DNA from: Chloroflexota bacterium
Lineage (GTDB): Bacteria > Chloroflexota > Anaerolineae > Anaerolineales > Anaerolineaceae
Assembly: GCA_021779955.1 (NCBI GenBank)
Contig: JAJXZS010000031.1
Location: 1-64,000 of the forward strand
DNA: 64,000 bases
Direction: 5' to 3'
Shown: positions 1-7,393 of the stretch, piece by piece
How the letters are laid out: every line of letters starts with the position of its first letter
Numbering within the stretch: position 1 is the stretch's first letter
The notes under the pieces: generated by a model
Database searches by the model: none
What the model was told of the DNA's origin: nothing
What the model saw: the letters and a program-made list of their open reading frames with translations, nothing else
Translations under genes and position numbers: made by a program

Positions 1-570
1 GTCGCCATCATGGGGCCATCCGGCTCTGGCAAATCCACGTTCATGAACATGCTCGGCTGCCTCGACCGTCCCACCAGCGGGACCTATTCCCTGGATGGTG
101 AAGAAGTCTCGAAATTGAGCGACGACCAGCTTGCCGTTATCCGTAACCGCAAGGTGGGGTTCGTGTTCCAGAGCTTCAATTTACTGCCGCGCCAGACTTC
201 ACTGGCGAACGTCGAACTACCCATGCGCTACGCGGGTGTGGGCAAGGAAAAGCGCGAACGCGCCGAGGCGGCGCTTGTCTCGGTTGGATTGGCTGACAGG
301 ATCAACCACCGCCCGGCCGAATTGAGCGGCGGTCAACAGCAAAGGGTAGCCATTGCCCGCGCCCTGGTCAACCACCCGGCGATCCTGATGGCAGATGAAC
401 CTACCGGCAATCTCGATTCGAAATCCGGCAAAGAGATCATGCAACTGCTGCTCGATTTGAACAGCCAGGGCGTCACAGTGATCATCGTCACTCACGACCC
501 CACCGTTGCAGAACAGACCCGGCGCATCATCCGCCTGCGCGACGGCAAGATCGAAGGAGCCGCCGTATGA
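1..570 (+). CDS. ABC transporter ATP-binding protein (MacB/LolD type), 5' truncated by window edge
   Basis: ATPase subunit of a MacB/LolD-class ABC exporter. The reading frame is already open at base 1 (Val-Ala-Ile before the first Met at position 10), so the N-terminus lies outside the window. Visible are Walker A (GPSGSGKST), the Q-loop region ([10 protein letters not shown]), the ABC signature (LSGGQQQR), Walker B ([12 protein letters not shown]) and the switch His (VTHD). The LDRPTSG and FNLLP stretches are typical of MacB/LolD/FtsE ATPases. Its stop overlaps the start of the permease gene by 4 nt (ATGA), so the two are translationally coupled. Such pairs usually work with a periplasmic adaptor, which would be upstream and is not visible. 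The substrate cannot be inferred. Confidence 0.95.
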   Translation, partial: VAIMGPSGSGKSTFMNMLGCLDRPTSGTYSLDGEEVSKLSDDQLAVIRNRKVGFVFQSFNLLPRQTSLANVELPMRYAGVGKEKRERAEAALVSVGLADRINHRPAELSGGQQQRVAIARALVNHPAILMADEPTGNLDSKSGKEIMQLLLDLNSQGVTVIIVTHDPTVAEQTRRIIRLRDGKIEGAAV

Positions 571-1793
571 ACATCGGACAGGCCATCATCGAGGCTCTGG
601 ACAGCCTCAATTCCAATAAGCTGCGCTCTTCCCTCACCATCCTGGGCATCGTTATCGGGGTTGGAGCGGTCATCGCCATGCTCGCCATCGGAACCGGCGC
701 GCAGACGGCCATCACGGGTTCAATCAGCGGCATTGGCAGCAATTTGTTGTTCGTCTTCCGCGGCAACCGCAGCGCCAATTTGCAGGTGGTGAACGATCTC
801 ACGCTCGAGGATGCCAATGCTCTGCTGGATCAATTTCAGGCTCCCGACGTCAAGGCGGTCGCGCCTGTTGTGTCTGGGAGCGTTGCGCTGGTCTTTGGCA
901 GCGAAAAAATGACCTCGACCGTTTACGGCGTGACCCCGTCGTACCAGGAGGTTCGCAATTACGCGCTCACCGAGGGCACGTTTATCAGCGAGGATGAGAT
1001 TCTGGGCCAGGCGTCGGTTGCCCTGCTCGGCCCTGACGTGGCGAAGCAGCTCTTCGGTCGCACCGATGGCATTACGGGCGAATCCATCCGCATCGAAGGG
1101 CTGCCCTTCAAGGTCATCGGCCTTCTCGAATCCAAGGGAGGCGGTTCGTTTGGCTCTGAAGATAATGTCGTCCTGGTACCTCTCAGCACCGCCCAACTGC
1201 GGCTGCTGCACGGCAACCAGCAGCGTGTCGACATCATCTACGTTCAGGCGATCAGCCCAACAGCAGTCCAGGCTGCTTCTGACGAGGTGGCCCAGATCCT
1301 GCGTGTGCGGCATCACACCAAGATCGGGCAGGACGATTTCACCATCTACTCGCAGCAGGATTTCGTCCAAACAGCGCGGACCATCACCAGCGTGCTGACG
1401 ATTTTCCTGGGCGGCATCGCAGGCATTTCGCTCCTGGTTGGAGGCATCGGCATCATGAACATCATGCTTGTCTCTGTCACCGAGCGCACACGCGAGATCG
1501 GCCTGCGCAAAGCCCTTGGCGCGCGCAAGCGCGATATCCTCATCCAATTCCTGGCAGAATCATCGCTGCTCAGCCTGTTTGGAGGGGTTGTGGGCATTGG
1601 GCTGGGTTGGACGATCGCCTATATCGTCGGACGAATCGCCGCAGCCAACAACACCCCCCTGACCCCTTCCGTAGGGCTTAATGCCATTCTGCTTGCCACG
1701 CTCTTTTCGACAGCTGTGGGTCTCTTCTTTGGACTCTACCCGGCCAATCGCGCCGCCAACCTGGAGCCTGTTGAAGCGCTGAGATACGAATAA
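567..1793 (+). CDS. MacB-like ABC transporter permease (FtsX family)
   Basis: Membrane subunit of the exporter whose ATPase ends just upstream (4-nt overlap). It has the MacB architecture: an N-terminal membrane helix near residues 21-45, a large extracytoplasmic MacB_PCD-type domain to about residue 265, then three C-terminal FtsX helices. The conserved segments [21 protein letters not shown] (split here by the helix end) and LRKALGARK mark the FtsX coupling region, and the chain ends PVEALRYE as is usual for the family. At 408 aa it is a full-length permease of this class. Mechanotransmission (MacB) or lipoprotein/peptide export are the family roles; the substrate is unknown. A strong hairpin lies about 25 nt after the stop. 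Confidence 0.93.
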   Translation: MNIGQAIIEALDSLNSNKLRSSLTILGIVIGVGAVIAMLAIGTGAQTAITGSISGIGSNLLFVFRGNRSANLQVVNDLTLEDANALLDQFQAPDVKAVAPVVSGSVALVFGSEKMTSTVYGVTPSYQEVRNYALTEGTFISEDEILGQASVALLGPDVAKQLFGRTDGITGESIRIEGLPFKVIGLLESKGGGSFGSEDNVVLVPLSTAQLRLLHGNQQRVDIIYVQAISPTAVQAASDEVAQILRVRHHTKIGQDDFTIYSQQDFVQTARTITSVLTIFLGGIAGISLLVGGIGIMNIMLVSVTERTREIGLRKALGARKRDILIQFLAESSLLSLFGGVVGIGLGWTIAYIVGRIAAANNTPLTPSVGLNAILLATLFSTAVGLFFGLYPANRAANLEPVEALRYE

Positions 1794-1819
1794 TCCGTTC
1801 ACCTTAATCCCCATGCGAA

Positions 1820-1856
1820 AAAGAGAATCGAGGGCTGTGAGCTCTCGACTCTCTTT
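1820..1856 (+). terminator. Hairpin terminator after the ABC permease gene
   Basis: Two 16-nt arms (1820-1835 and 1841-1856) pair at 14 of 16 positions around the 5-nt loop TGTGA. The stem ends in A-rich and T-rich flanks. It lies just after the permease stop at 1793. The arms themselves have a GAGAATC-like 7-bp rhythm, similar to the heptamer repeats elsewhere in the window. Confidence 0.65.
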
Positions 1857-1897
1857 ATAGCGATGCCCTGGGATTTGGCACGGAAAGGGGTTTTGAC

Positions 1898-1925
1898 CAC
1901 TCTCCATTCTCCACTCTCCACTCTC
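1898..1925. repeat. Degenerate heptamer tandem repeat, site A
   Basis: Four tandem 7-bp units: CACTCTC, CATTCTC, CACTCTC, CACTCTC. It lies in the gap between the convergent permease and PspC genes. Three other gaps carry related 7-bp periodic sequence. Confidence 0.7.
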
Positions 1926-1936
1926 GCTTTTTGCTC

Positions 1937-2134
1937 TCAAGCCACCGGCTCTTCCGGGATCACGATCATCATGATGATGTACGCCCAAAAGGTGCCGCCG
2001 TTCAGAAAGAGGCCAAGCACAAACAGTAATCGGACCAGTGTGGGATCGATGTTGAAATACCGTGCAATGCCGCCGCAGACTCCGGCGATGACACGATCGG
2101 TTCGAGAACGATATAAACGCTTTGATGGTTCCAT
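1937..2134 (-). CDS. PspC domain protein (minimal, 65 aa)
   Basis: A single PspC domain and nothing else. It begins KRLYRSRTDRVIAGVCGG, the family hallmark, followed by a short amphipathic segment (YFNIDPTLVRL) and one hydrophobic helix (about residues 37-60). PspC domains are inner-membrane modules linked in enterobacteria to the phage-shock response; in many other phyla they occur as stand-alone small proteins of unknown role. An SD-like GGAGA sits 4 nt before the ATG. It follows a second, very similar PspC gene 13 nt upstream, so the two form a small operon made by tandem duplication. Confidence 0.9.
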   Translation of the reverse strand: MEPSKRLYRSRTDRVIAGVCGGIARYFNIDPTLVRLLFVLGLFLNGGTFWAYIIMMIVIPEEPVA

Positions 2135-2147
2135 TTTATCTCCAGAT

Positions 2148-2345
2148 TTATAAAGGATTTTCGGGCACGATCAACCACAGGACAATATACAGCCAAAAAG
2201 TTGCGCTGCCCGTAAGAAAGAAGCCAAGCACAAAGATCAACCGCATGATCGTTGGATCGAAATTAAGGTACTCCGCCAATCCTCCGCAAACGCCTGCGAT
2301 CTGGCGCTCGGTTCTTGAGCGATATAATCTCTTCATGTTTTCCAT
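2148..2345 (-). CDS. PspC domain protein (paralogue of the adjacent gene)
   Basis: Second minimal PspC protein (65 aa from the chosen start), closely similar to its downstream neighbour: KRLYRSRTERQIAGVCGG, a YLNFDPTIMRL segment and a hydrophobic helix. The frame stays open upstream to 2411, but the ATG at 2345 has a good ribosome binding site (GGAGG, 5-nt spacing) and the upstream extension has no PspC similarity, so the shorter form is preferred. The pair probably acts at the membrane, possibly in envelope stress; no phage-shock regulator or PspA is visible nearby. Confidence 0.88.
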   Translation of the reverse strand: MENMKRLYRSRTERQIAGVCGGLAEYLNFDPTIMRLIFVLGFFLTGSATFWLYIVLWLIVPENPL

Positions 2346-2489
2346 TTTAGCCTCCCACATTAATTTATAAATGAATACGCTTAAACGAGCATGAGGTTGC
2401 AAAAGCATCAATTGGAATTCTGAGCTTCTCGCATTACAATTAGAGGAGAGATCAGTATTTCTACGGCAATGAAAGAATGGAGGTTAAGA

Positions 2490-2765
2490 ATGGCAGGCCA
2501 TAGAAGCCCTGAGGAAAAGAATGTCATTAAACTCGTCGAATCGACACCGTTTTCGGATGACGACAAAAAAGCCTGGACCGACCGGATCCAGGAGGATGGA
2601 TTGAGCGAAGAACTCCTGAACGAGATTCATGCGAAGCTGAAGGAAATCCCTGTGGATAAATTTAGCGGTGACTGGCAGCATGCCAAGATCAACATGGATT
2701 TTACGGGAATCGTCAAACGCTGGCAGATGGGCGAAGCCAGCAAGCATTTTCGGCACAATCGCTGA
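2490..2765 (+). CDS. Conserved-looking small hypothetical protein (91 aa)
   Basis: Not recognised. A small, highly charged, soluble protein with no signal peptide or membrane helix. The ATG at 2490 is chosen because GGAGG lies 6 nt before it; the frame extends 7 codons upstream to an ATG at 2469 without a comparable site. The sequence is mostly predicted helix (SPEEKNVIKLVE, DDDKKAWTDRIQE, LSEELLNEIHAKLKEI) followed by a C-terminal WQMGEASKHF segment. There are no cysteines and no obvious catalytic motif. It stands alone between the PspC pair (opposite strand) and an EamA permease. Confidence 0.7.
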   Translation: MAGHRSPEEKNVIKLVESTPFSDDDKKAWTDRIQEDGLSEELLNEIHAKLKEIPVDKFSGDWQHAKINMDFTGIVKRWQMGEASKHFRHNR

Positions 2766-2846
2766 TCGTTGGGCAATTCAACAGATGCCCGGGGAATGCT
2801 CCGGGCATCCGGCTTTAAAGACAATTTCTACACTTGTAGGGAATGG

Positions 2847-3791
2847 ATGAGATTACAATTCCCCGGTTCAACCAGCCGCACCAACAGCCGGGTCCTCTCC
2901 GACCTGGCGCTACTCGTCACAGCCATCATTTGGGGCGGCGGATTCGTGGCGCAGAGGCAGGCCGCTCCTTATTTGAGCTTTTTTGCCTTCAACGGCATCC
3001 GCTTCGTGCTGGCTGGGCTGGTCTTGCTGCCATTTGTTGCTCACAGCATCGGCAAGATTGACAGGCGTTTCCTGTGGATCCTGCCTGCGGGCGTGATCCT
3101 GTTCGCCGCCAGCGCGCTCCAGCAGGCGGGACTCGAAAGTACCAGTGCGGCTAACGGCGGTTTCCTCACCAGCGTTTACGTGGTGTTGGTTCCACTGATC
3201 ATGGCTCTTTTGTGGAAGAAGCAGAATCCTGTGGTCAACTGGATTGCGGCGCTCGCAGCGGTTGGCGGGAGTTATCTCCTCAGCACCGCCGGCAACCGGC
3301 TCACTCCCTCCAGCGGAGACCTGCTCGTCCTTGCGGGGTCGCTGCTGTGGGCTGTGCACGTGATCGTGGTCGGCCGGGCAGTATCCAGCCTGAATGCGTT
3401 CGTCTTTTCGGTAGGTCAATTCCTGCTCGCGGGCATCTTACATCTCGCCGCAGCAGCGATCACTGGAACGCTCGCGATAGGCGGTCTCTCATCTTCCTGG
3501 CTGTCGGTGCTGTATGCGGGGATCTTCTCGATTGGCGTTGGCTTTACTCTCCAGGCAGTCGGGCAGAAGCAGGCACCCGCATCCGATGCTGCGCTCATCC
3601 TCAGTCTGGAATCTGTGTTCGCTGCCACCGGCGGCTACCTGATCCTGGGCGAGGGCTTGAACCCGGTTCAGGTATTCGGAGCAGCGATCATCTTCATCTC
3701 GATCACTGCCGGGCAGTTCTTTCAACTCTTGAGGCGTACTGCCGGACCGGCAGCCGTCGATGAGAAAGTACCGATCGATCCCTTTTCTTGA
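2847..3791 (+). CDS. EamA/DMT-superfamily permease
   Basis: Drug/metabolite transporter superfamily protein with two EamA repeats and about ten hydrophobic helices (about 314 aa, normal for the family). The first repeat starts LALLVTAIIWGGGFVAQRQA and the second GDLLVLAGSLLWAVHVI; the second ends with a conserved ALILSLESVFAATGGYLILGE stretch, typical of EamA exporters. The ATG at 2847 is chosen because the first 26 codons of the longer frame from 2769 are not hydrophobic and lie in a likely promoter/leader. Substrate unknown. A paralogue lies at 18946-19863. Confidence 0.9.
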   Translation: MRLQFPGSTSRTNSRVLSDLALLVTAIIWGGGFVAQRQAAPYLSFFAFNGIRFVLAGLVLLPFVAHSIGKIDRRFLWILPAGVILFAASALQQAGLESTSAANGGFLTSVYVVLVPLIMALLWKKQNPVVNWIAALAAVGGSYLLSTAGNRLTPSSGDLLVLAGSLLWAVHVIVVGRAVSSLNAFVFSVGQFLLAGILHLAAAAITGTLAIGGLSSSWLSVLYAGIFSIGVGFTLQAVGQKQAPASDAALILSLESVFAATGGYLILGEGLNPVQVFGAAIIFISITAGQFFQLLRRTAGPAAVDEKVPIDPFS

Positions 3792-3860
3792 CACGTCAAA
3801 TTGCGTATGCTAAAGTAAATTGAATACCCAATTCAACATACTCCAGCTTAGAGGTGGGTT

Positions 3861-4247
3861 TTGGACCAAATTCGTATACAACTCTTGATCGACCGGATGC
3901 GCAAGCTGCAAGACGCATCTCCGAATATCGAAGCCTCGGCGGTGGTGAGTATAGACGGGCTGATCATCGCCTCGGCCCTGCCCGAGGAAGTCAGCCCCGA
4001 CCGGGTTTCCGCCATGTCGGCTGCCATGCTTTCGCTTGGCGAAGGCTTCTGCCGCGAACTCGCCCGAGGTTCCCTCGAGCAGGTGCATATCAAGGGCGAA
4101 AACGGCTATGTCATCCTTCTTTCGGCCGGCGAGAAGGCTGTGCTTACAGTATTGGTCAGCGCGCAATCGAAGCTCGGACTGATCTTCTTCGAACTTCGCC
4201 GCGCTGCAGCCGATCTTGAGCAAATTCTGGGCATAGGAAATGCATGA
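3861..4247 (+). CDS. Roadblock/LC7 domain protein (MglB-like)
   Basis: Small Roadblock/LC7-fold protein (128 aa). It starts at TTG 3861, supported by the SD-like GAGGTGGG just upstream. The sequence IEASAVVSIDGLIIASALPEE, then MSAAMLSLGEGFCREL, follows the Roadblock pattern seen in MglB and related regulators of small GTPases. In bacteria such proteins act as GTPase-activating partners (MglA/MglB) or as sensory modules. No MglA-type GTPase is in the window. The stop overlaps the next gene by 4 nt (ATGA), so it probably acts together with that V4R-like protein. Confidence 0.85.
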   Translation: MDQIRIQLLIDRMRKLQDASPNIEASAVVSIDGLIIASALPEEVSPDRVSAMSAAMLSLGEGFCRELARGSLEQVHIKGENGYVILLSAGEKAVLTVLVSAQSKLGLIFFELRRAAADLEQILGIGNA

Positions 4248-4900
4248 CCACTCTGCCTAAAAGCGGACGCTGTTTTCCCAATATTTTCGCCAGAATCACT
4301 TTCAGCTCGCTCATCGAAGTCGTCGGCGAAAACGGCATGCATGCCGTCTTCCGCATGGCGCATCTCCCCGAGCTGATCGATTGCCTTCCCCCTGCCAACG
4401 AGATCAAAGAATTCGACACGGCCGACTTTTCGTCGATCTTTCAAAATTTGGATGAGATCTTCGGCTACCACGGCGCGCGCGGGCTGGCCATCCGCGCCGG
4501 GCGCATAACCTTTTCCGAAGGGCTGAAGCAGTACGGCGAATCTCTGGGAGCTGAAAGCCTGGGGCTCCGCGATGTCACCTTTGCTGAGCGGGTGGAGCGC
4601 GGACTCGACACGATTGCCAGCGTGTTCAACCAGTTGACAGACCAGCGGATTGAAGTGACACGCGCCGCAGACAGTGAACGCTGGTCTTTCGTGGTACACC
4701 GCTGCGCGGTTTGCGAAGGGCGCCAGGCGGACCAACCTGCGTGTGCATTCACCGAAGGATTGATCGAGGAAGCGCTGTTTTACTACAGTGGCGGCTCCAA
4801 ATTCCGGGTTGAGGAAGTTGAATGCAGCGCCCAGGGCGCCGAAGCCTGCCTGTATACGATCGAAATTCCCGAGCCGGAAAACCCTCCTTTCAAAGTATAA
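4244..4900 (+). CDS. V4R-like (4-vinyl reductase) sensory-domain protein
   Basis: 218-aa soluble protein whose C-terminal half matches the V4R pattern: WSFVVHRCAVCEGRQ, then CAFTEGLIEEALFYYSGG and VEEVECSAQGAEACLYTIEI, with spaced conserved cysteines near residues 152-206. V4R domains are predicted small-molecule (possibly tetrapyrrole or hydrocarbon) binding modules, found in bacteriochlorophyll enzymes and signalling proteins. The N-terminal half is predicted helical and unassigned. It is translationally coupled to the upstream Roadblock gene and followed, 20 nt later, by a GT2 glycosyltransferase. A sensor role in regulating a small GTPase is an inference. Confidence 0.7.
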   Translation: MTTLPKSGRCFPNIFARITFSSLIEVVGENGMHAVFRMAHLPELIDCLPPANEIKEFDTADFSSIFQNLDEIFGYHGARGLAIRAGRITFSEGLKQYGESLGAESLGLRDVTFAERVERGLDTIASVFNQLTDQRIEVTRAADSERWSFVVHRCAVCEGRQADQPACAFTEGLIEEALFYYSGGSKFRVEEVECSAQGAEACLYTIEIPEPENPPFKV

Positions 4901-4920
4901 TTGTGCTGAAAGGCGGAAAT

Positions 4921-5637
4921 TTGAGTACAGCGATTGTCATTCCCACCTATAACGAAGCCGAAAATCTGCCGCGAATAATCGAGCGGCTTTTTTCACTCCC
5001 GATCGATGACCTCCGCGTCCTCATCATGGACGACAACAGTCCCGACGGCACAGGTCAGATCGCAGATGAGCTTGCCGCTGCAAAGCCTGCCAAGATCCAG
5101 GTCATCCACAGACCGGGCAAACGGGGTCTGGGAACAGCCTACATAACCGGTTTCAAGGAACTGATCAAAACCGGTATCGATTTCATCGTTCAGATGGACG
5201 CAGACTTCTCCCACCCGCCCGAGAAGGTTGTCGAGATGATCGAAGCCGCAAAAGGCGCCGATATTGTGCTCGGCTCACGCTACGTCAAGGGCGGCAGGCT
5301 CGACGACGAATGGCCGTTATGGCGGAAAGCGCTATCCTCGTTCGGCAATACCTATGCGCGCACAATCCTCAATTGCGGCGTGCACGATCTGACAGGCGGC
5401 TTCAGGTTGTGGAAGCGCGAGGTGCTTCAAGTCATGCCGCTGGACCGGATCCGTTCCAATGGCTATGTATTCCAGGTGGAAATGCTCTATGTGGCCGAAA
5501 AACTCGGCTTCAAAGTGGTCGAAATTCCCATTTACTTTGCCGAACGCAAATTTGGCGAATCGAAAATGAATCTCTCGATTCAGATCGAGGCCGCCACCCG
5601 GGTGTGGCAACTGCGGTCACGCTATCGAGATTTGTAA
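4921..5637 (+). CDS. Polyprenol-phosphate mannosyltransferase-like GT2 glycosyltransferase
   Basis: Family 2 glycosyltransferase resembling dolichol-phosphate mannose synthase (DPM1-like), which moves mannose or another hexose from a nucleotide sugar to polyprenyl phosphate. Motifs: AIVIPTYNEAENLPRI at the N-terminus, IMDDNSPDGTG, the DxD-type VQMDADFSHPP, and GSRYVKGG, ending near a typical FGESKMNL. No C-terminal membrane helices are present, as in soluble DPM1-type enzymes. The TTG at 4921 is chosen because AGGCGG precedes it and the frame upstream overlaps the V4R gene. It could supply lipid-linked sugar for protein O-glycosylation or glycolipids; the broken membrane-protein gene at 61030 might have used such a donor (speculative). 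Confidence 0.88.
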   Translation: MSTAIVIPTYNEAENLPRIIERLFSLPIDDLRVLIMDDNSPDGTGQIADELAAAKPAKIQVIHRPGKRGLGTAYITGFKELIKTGIDFIVQMDADFSHPPEKVVEMIEAAKGADIVLGSRYVKGGRLDDEWPLWRKALSSFGNTYARTILNCGVHDLTGGFRLWKREVLQVMPLDRIRSNGYVFQVEMLYVAEKLGFKVVEIPIYFAERKFGESKMNLSIQIEAATRVWQLRSRYRDL

Positions 5638-5657
5638 CCCCGGCTCGACCCGCATAC

Positions 5658-5709
5658 CCCTCCCCGCTCCCAGTTTCCATGATGTCGACTGCGCAAGGGA
5701 GGGTTTTTT
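5658..5709 (+). terminator. Probable intrinsic terminator after the GT2 gene
   Basis: CCCTCCC (5658-5664) pairs with GGGAGGG (5697-5703) across a long 32-nt loop and is followed directly by six T residues (5704-5709). The long loop lowers confidence but the T tract is clear. Confidence 0.55.
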
Positions 5710-5810
5710 GATTTAATGGCGTCCACAGAAGAGCTGCGGAAAAGGGCGCGTCAATCTTCAAACAAACAGCTTATCCCTCAGTTAGGTCATTGTTTTTAAT
5801 CTTATATTGT

Positions 5811-5845
5811 TGTAATATATATTTATATTCTTAATATATATTACA
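5811..5845. promoter_or_regulatory. 13-bp perfect AT-rich inverted repeat before a GGDEF gene
   Basis: TGTAATATATATT (5811-5823) is exactly mirrored by AATATATATTACA (5833-5845) with a 9-nt spacer. The right arm abuts the ribosome binding site AAGGAG (5845-5850) of the GGDEF gene starting at 5857. It may be an operator for a dimeric regulator or an RNA hairpin that occludes the ribosome binding site. Confidence 0.6.
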
Positions 5846-5856
5846 AGGAGATATTC

Positions 5857-6519
5857 ATGCCGGCCACCAGCGATCCCCTCACGGGTCTACTCACCCGAAA
5901 AGATTTCCAACCCATCATCGACGCCGAGATAGAGAAAATCAAAGGCAGCGAAACGCCTTTATCGCTTGCCTTCATCGATATCGACCACTTTTTCAAGCTC
6001 AACGAAGCCAGGGGCCATGTCGCGGGCGACGCCGTCCTGGTTGCGGTTGCAGACACCCTGCACGAGATGTCGCCTGCCGGGACGACGGTCTGCCGCTATG
6101 GCGGCGACGAGTTCGTGCTGCTGTTTCCGGGCATGGAACGCGAACAGGCTTTTCTGCTTGTGGAAAAGCTGCGCGTCACGCTCTCGGAAAAGCAGGTCAA
6201 AGCGCAGATGGATGCCGAACCTATTGGGGGCATCTCCATCAGCGCTGGGATTGCGTGCGCGCCGCTGGATGGGCGTTTGAAATCGGAAATCATACGCAAG
6301 GCGGACCAGGCGCTCTACCGGGCCAAAGTCACCGGCCGGGGCAAGGTCAGGCTTGCCACGGATGAGCGCATGCTGCCCAAAACCAGCCACTATACGCAGA
6401 CTCAACTCGAACGCCTGACCAACCTGGCCGCTGAGCGTCAGGCCGGCGAGGCCGAGCTTTTACGTGAAGCCCTGGATGATTTGATTGCCAAATATGGGGT
6501 CAACGAGATCGAACGTTGA
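5857..6519 (+). CDS. Stand-alone GGDEF-domain protein (probable diguanylate cyclase)
   Basis: A GGDEF domain fills nearly the whole 220-aa protein. It opens DPLTGLLTRKDFQ, continues with AFIDIDHFFKLNEARGH (metal-binding Asp) and has the active-site GGDEF at residues 82-86, so it should make cyclic di-GMP. The product-inhibition RxxD motif expected five residues before GGDEF is absent, so feedback inhibition may be missing. There is no sensory or membrane domain; the last 40 residues form a charged helical tail. A strong ribosome binding site (AAGGAG) is preceded by a perfect inverted repeat, suggesting control at the level of expression rather than by a sensor domain. Confidence 0.9.
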   Translation: MPATSDPLTGLLTRKDFQPIIDAEIEKIKGSETPLSLAFIDIDHFFKLNEARGHVAGDAVLVAVADTLHEMSPAGTTVCRYGGDEFVLLFPGMEREQAFLLVEKLRVTLSEKQVKAQMDAEPIGGISISAGIACAPLDGRLKSEIIRKADQALYRAKVTGRGKVRLATDERMLPKTSHYTQTQLERLTNLAAERQAGEAELLREALDDLIAKYGVNEIER

Positions 6520-6526
6520 ACGCCGG

Positions 6527-7393
6527 TTAAGCGATGCTTTTACCCGCGCCGCAACCCGGGTTTGACGCCAGGTACTCCCCCACCAGGGTGCGCCATTCGA
6601 TCAGGTCGAGCGTTTGAGCCCGCCTGTTTGGGTCGATGCCGGCCGACTTGAGCAGCGCTGCGGCTTCATCCCCACCGGTATGCAGCCCTGCAGAAAGCGA
6701 ATTCCGCAGGGTTTTCCGCTTTTGGCTGAAGCCGTGTTTTGCCAGCCTGAAGAAGCAGTCCAGTTGCGCGGGGGGAATGACCGGGGTTGGATACAGGTCG
6801 ATGCGCAGCGTCGCCGAATCAACGTTTGGTGAGGGGTAAAAAGAAGAAGCAGAGATATGTGCGGCGATGCTGGGCGCTCCGTAGACCTGCACGCTGAGCG
6901 CCAGAAGGCTCAACTCTCCGGGTTCGGCGCAGATGCGTTCCGCGACCTCGTTTTGCATCGTCAGCACGATGCGCGAAGGCTTTACAGGCGCATCGAGCAG
7001 GTGACGGATGAGCGCAGACGTAATGTAATATGGGATGTTTGCCACCACCAGGTAGCCGGGTGTCGAGACCAGCTCTGCGGGCGCGAGATCGAGCATGTCG
7101 CCCTGTACGATCCGTACATTTTGAAAACCCTTGAGCACTTCTTCCAGCACCGGAATCATGCGCCTGTCGATTTCGACGACGACGACCTGTGCAGCCTGGC
7201 CGGCGAGCAGGCGCGACAGGCTGCCCAACCCGCCCCCGATTTCGAGCACCGTATCCGAAGATTTGAGCTCAGCCGCGCTCACGATCTTGAGCAGCGCTGA
7301 ATGGTCCACAAGAAAATTCTGGCCAAGTCCCTTGTGAGGCTCCAGCTTATAGCGGCGCAGCAGGGCATGCACATCGAGCGGCGGAAGGTTCAA
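6527..7393 (-). CDS. rsmA: 16S rRNA (adenine1518/1519-N6) dimethyltransferase RsmA/KsgA
   Basis: Dimethylates two adjacent adenines in the 3' hairpin of 16S rRNA during 30S maturation. Motifs: LGQNFLVD at the N-terminus, the SAM-binding VLEIGGGLGSLSRLL, and the catalytic NIPYYITSALI (NLPY class), then a C-terminal helical domain with FSQKRKTLRNSL. The start is taken as TTG at 7393: it overlaps the upstream gene's TGA as TTGA, leaving a normal 288-aa protein, whereas the frame upstream lies inside that gene. The order yabE-like then ksgA recalls Bacillus, where yabE, rnmV and ksgA are adjacent. Confidence 0.95.
   Translation of the reverse strand: MNLPPLDVHALLRRYKLEPHKGLGQNFLVDHSALLKIVSAAELKSSDTVLEIGGGLGSLSRLLAGQAAQVVVVEIDRRMIPVLEEVLKGFQNVRIVQGDMLDLAPAELVSTPGYLVVANIPYYITSALIRHLLDAPVKPSRIVLTMQNEVAERICAEPGELSLLALSVQVYGAPSIAAHISASSFYPSPNVDSATLRIDLYPTPVIPPAQLDCFFRLAKHGFSQKRKTLRNSLSAGLHTGGDEAAALLKSAGIDPNRRAQTLDLIEWRTLVGEYLASNPGCGAGKSIA

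Noticed and set aside
720-1547. 275-aa minus-strand ORF over the ABC permease
   Set aside because: Antisense shadow.
1898-1925. Heptamer repeats as a CRISPR array
   Set aside because: Units are only 7 bp with no spacers and no cas genes.
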